A stretch of 8,213 bases of DNA, taken from the NCBI GenBank assembly GCA_034437515.1, contig DAOTTX010000025.1, positions 1 through 8,213 of the forward strand, read 5' to 3'. Both the position numbers and the translations under genes were made by a program. The notes beneath the pieces were generated by a model, which saw nothing but the letters and a program-made list of their open reading frames with translations, ran no database searches and was not told where the DNA came from. Each line of letters begins with the position of its first letter. The first letter of the stretch is position 1. Of the stretch, positions 7,508 to 8,213 are shown piece by piece. Source of the DNA: DAOTTX01 sp034437515. Its GTDB lineage: Bacteria; Chloroflexota; Anaerolineae; Aggregatilineales; Phototrophicaceae.

Positions 7508-7533
7508 GTAGCAGAATATCGGATGTATGTCAA
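7505..7533 (-). promoter_or_regulatory. Sigma70-type promoter of the TetR and giant-protein operon
   Basis: On the minus strand the -35 box is a perfect TTGACA (7528-7533). The spacer is 17 bases and the -10 box is TACAAT (7505-7510). The bases before the -10 are TGC, an extended -10 element. Transcription should start near 7498, inside the palindrome, giving a leader of about 38 nt. The near-consensus strength fits a promoter meant to be held off by a repressor. Confidence 0.82.
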
Positions 7534-7674
7534 GGCCTTCCTCTGACAGTCTGTCGAAGGGAACAACCGAAAGCGGGGCTACCCTGGGTTTGTCACCCAC
7601 CATGAGCATCCTGGAATCTGGAGAAGATACTTGTATCACTGTCAGTTTGAAGTGCCCTATCCTGATGACGCAGA
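7534..7674. other. Intergenic stretch between operon promoter and ABC remnant
   Basis: I see no supported gene. It contains a small dyad, GATACTTGTATC (about 7626-7637), and a GACAG-T-CTGTC-like dyad near 7546-7556. Open frames here lack start signals and family resemblance. Confidence 0.4.
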
Positions 7675-7807
7675 CGCGCTGGTGTAGATCAACTGGGGGT
7701 CTTGGAAGCAGTAGGCGATGCGCGCCTGCCCGGTCGGTGAGACGATTTATCCGGCGATCGCGCAACAGCGTGCTCTTGCCCCATCTGTTGGGGCCGATCA
7801 GTCCCAT
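7675..7807 (-). pseudogene. Decayed fragment of an ABC transporter ATPase
   Basis: One minus-strand frame reads MGLIGPNRWGKSTLLR (about 7758-7806), an ABC Walker A with R-W in place of the usual G-A or G-S. A second minus-strand frame (7675-7734) reads TGQARIAYCFQDPQLIYTSA, which matches the segment around an ABC Q-loop (Y-x-F-Q-D/N-P). The two lie in different frames and are only about 25 codons apart, shorter than usual, and a TAG soon follows. No signature motif, Walker B or H-loop is visible. The fragment is therefore truncated, deleted internally and frameshifted. Its 5' side ends exactly where the repeat copy begins (7808). Confidence 0.6.
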
Positions 7808-7970
7808 TCGCTTGCGGGTTGCGGTGAGCATGGGGGAGTTCGCAAGCAGAGTGTGAAAACAACAGTGGAAACAGCGGTGATGATCCGAGGGCGGACGCGC
7901 CGCAAAACGATGAAACGCCATCGTCTCAATCCATTGTCTCTCATCCAAGGAAGATAACACCGGCCAAGCA

Positions 7971-8059
7971 ATGTCCATCAACGACGCACGCCCCTCCGGT
8001 GGAGAGCAAGGCGGGCCAGCAATGGCCATCAACGGCGCGCCCCCCCCCGGTGGAGTGCA
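7971..8059 (+). repeat. 51-bp direct duplication inside the repeat copy
   Basis: ATG(T/G)CCATCAACG(A/G)CGC starts at 7971 and again at 8022, 51 bp apart (17 codons). About 39 bases of each copy align with few differences, including the CCGGTGGAG(A/T)GCAA end. The duplication keeps the reading frame, so both copies begin with an ATG in phase with the gene that follows. Confidence 0.75.
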
Positions 8060-8213
8060 ACGAGACCCCACGGTCCGCAGCGTGGCGGCGTTGTTGACCT
8101 ATAAGCTCAAGAACGGCGAGACGCCGCCGGTCATCGAGGGGCGGAAAGCACCGCAGCCCAATTGTCCCTGGTGTGGCGGCGCCGGCGAGGTGGTGCTGGC
8201 CCACGTCCCCCAG
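7971..8213 (+). CDS. Partial hypothetical protein with CPWCGG motif
   Basis: An open frame starts at ATG 7971 (or ATG 8022) and runs off the right edge. Its first ~30 residues are repeat-derived (MSINDARPSGGEQ, then MAINGAPPPGGVQ). After about 8056 the composition becomes ordinary: RDPTVRSVAALLTYKLKNGE, then a CPWCGG pair of cysteines typical of half a zinc ribbon, then GEVVLAHVPQ at the edge. The frame is closed upstream by a TGA at 7911. No good Shine-Dalgarno precedes either ATG at normal spacing; GTG 8055 is another possible start. I do not recognise the family. The conserved part may originally have had another start, with the repeat now supplying the 5' end. Confidence 0.5.
   Translation, partial: MSINDARPSGGEQGGPAMAINGAPPPGGVQRDPTVRSVAALLTYKLKNGETPPVIEGRKAPQPNCPWCGGAGEVVLAHVPQ
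8040..8048 (+). repeat. Nine-C homopolymer in the 5' part of a CDS
   Basis: Nine consecutive C residues lie inside the partial gene, between its ATG codons and the CPWCGG-encoding part. A gain or loss of one base would disconnect either ATG from the downstream frame. The equivalent position in other repeat units is shorter and interrupted by T. Confidence 0.6.

Larger units (their letters stand above)
7808..8059. repeat. Right-hand copy of the ~295-bp repeat family
   Basis: Same family and orientation as the array at 496-1293. It begins in mid-unit at the CGCTTGCGGG anchor (7809-7818) and runs through the GTGGAAACA-like pair and the ACGATG..CATCGT hairpin. It then continues into the start of the next unit at 7922 (CGTCTCAATCCATTGTCTCTC). 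It carries on through ATGTCCATCAACG and the GGTGGAGAGCAAGG segment, then gives way to unrelated, apparently coding sequence after 8059. Confidence 0.85.

Noticed and set aside
1261..7837. Classical insertion sequence or integrated element
   Set aside because: No transposase, integrase or terminal inverted repeats are seen in the block between the junctions. I therefore describe only the split array and do not name a mobile element.
1..8213. tRNA, rRNA or riboswitch
   Set aside because: No cloverleaf, rRNA-like conserved stretch or recognisable riboswitch core was seen on either strand. The operon leader is only about 38 nt.

Overview
The window looks like a piece of a Chloroflexota chromosome (Anaerolineae-like; inferred, not proven). 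It is GC-rich. Its dominant gene encodes a very large secreted protein built from parallel beta-helix repeats, DUF11-type repeats and a C-terminal tail KIYLPLVLRE, an ending I associate with exported proteins of that phylum. Gene density is low, and long stretches are taken up by a repeat family.

Layout from left to right. (1) Positions 1-60 hold a strong plus-strand intrinsic terminator, probably for a gene lying to the left. (2) Positions 60-495 hold no convincing gene, only one weak minus-strand open frame and an 11-bp hairpin. (3) Positions 496-1293 are three tandem units of a roughly 295-bp repeat; the third is shortened and stops in mid-unit. (4) Positions 1305-1381 hold two hairpins in the 3' region of the large gene. 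(5) Positions 1514-6838 (minus) encode the 1774-residue secreted mosaic protein. (6) Positions 6858-7460 (minus) encode a TetR-family regulator. It lies 19 nt upstream of the large gene in the same direction, so the two very likely form one operon. (7) Positions 7480-7533 hold a near-consensus extended -10 sigma70 promoter for this operon, with a 28-bp palindrome over the expected transcription start: a clear candidate operator for autoregulation. (8) Positions 7675-7807 carry a decayed fragment of an ABC ATPase (Walker A and Q-loop in different frames). (9) Positions 7808-8059 resume the same repeat family in the same orientation. (10) A plus-strand gene runs off the right edge. Its first codons are repeat-derived and include a nine-C run and an in-frame 51-bp duplication, followed by a CPWCGG motif.

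The most interesting structural point is that the repeat array breaks off in mid-unit at about 1290 and resumes in the same part of the unit at 7808. The two junctions share 29 of 30 bases, including a sequence variant absent from the other two copies. The regulator, the giant surface protein and the ABC remnant therefore sit inside an interrupted array, as if a roughly 6.5-kb block had entered it or been moved by recombination between copies. The regulatory layout (TetR gene, autoregulatory palindrome, then a giant secreted protein) suggests production of the surface protein is switched by an unknown ligand.
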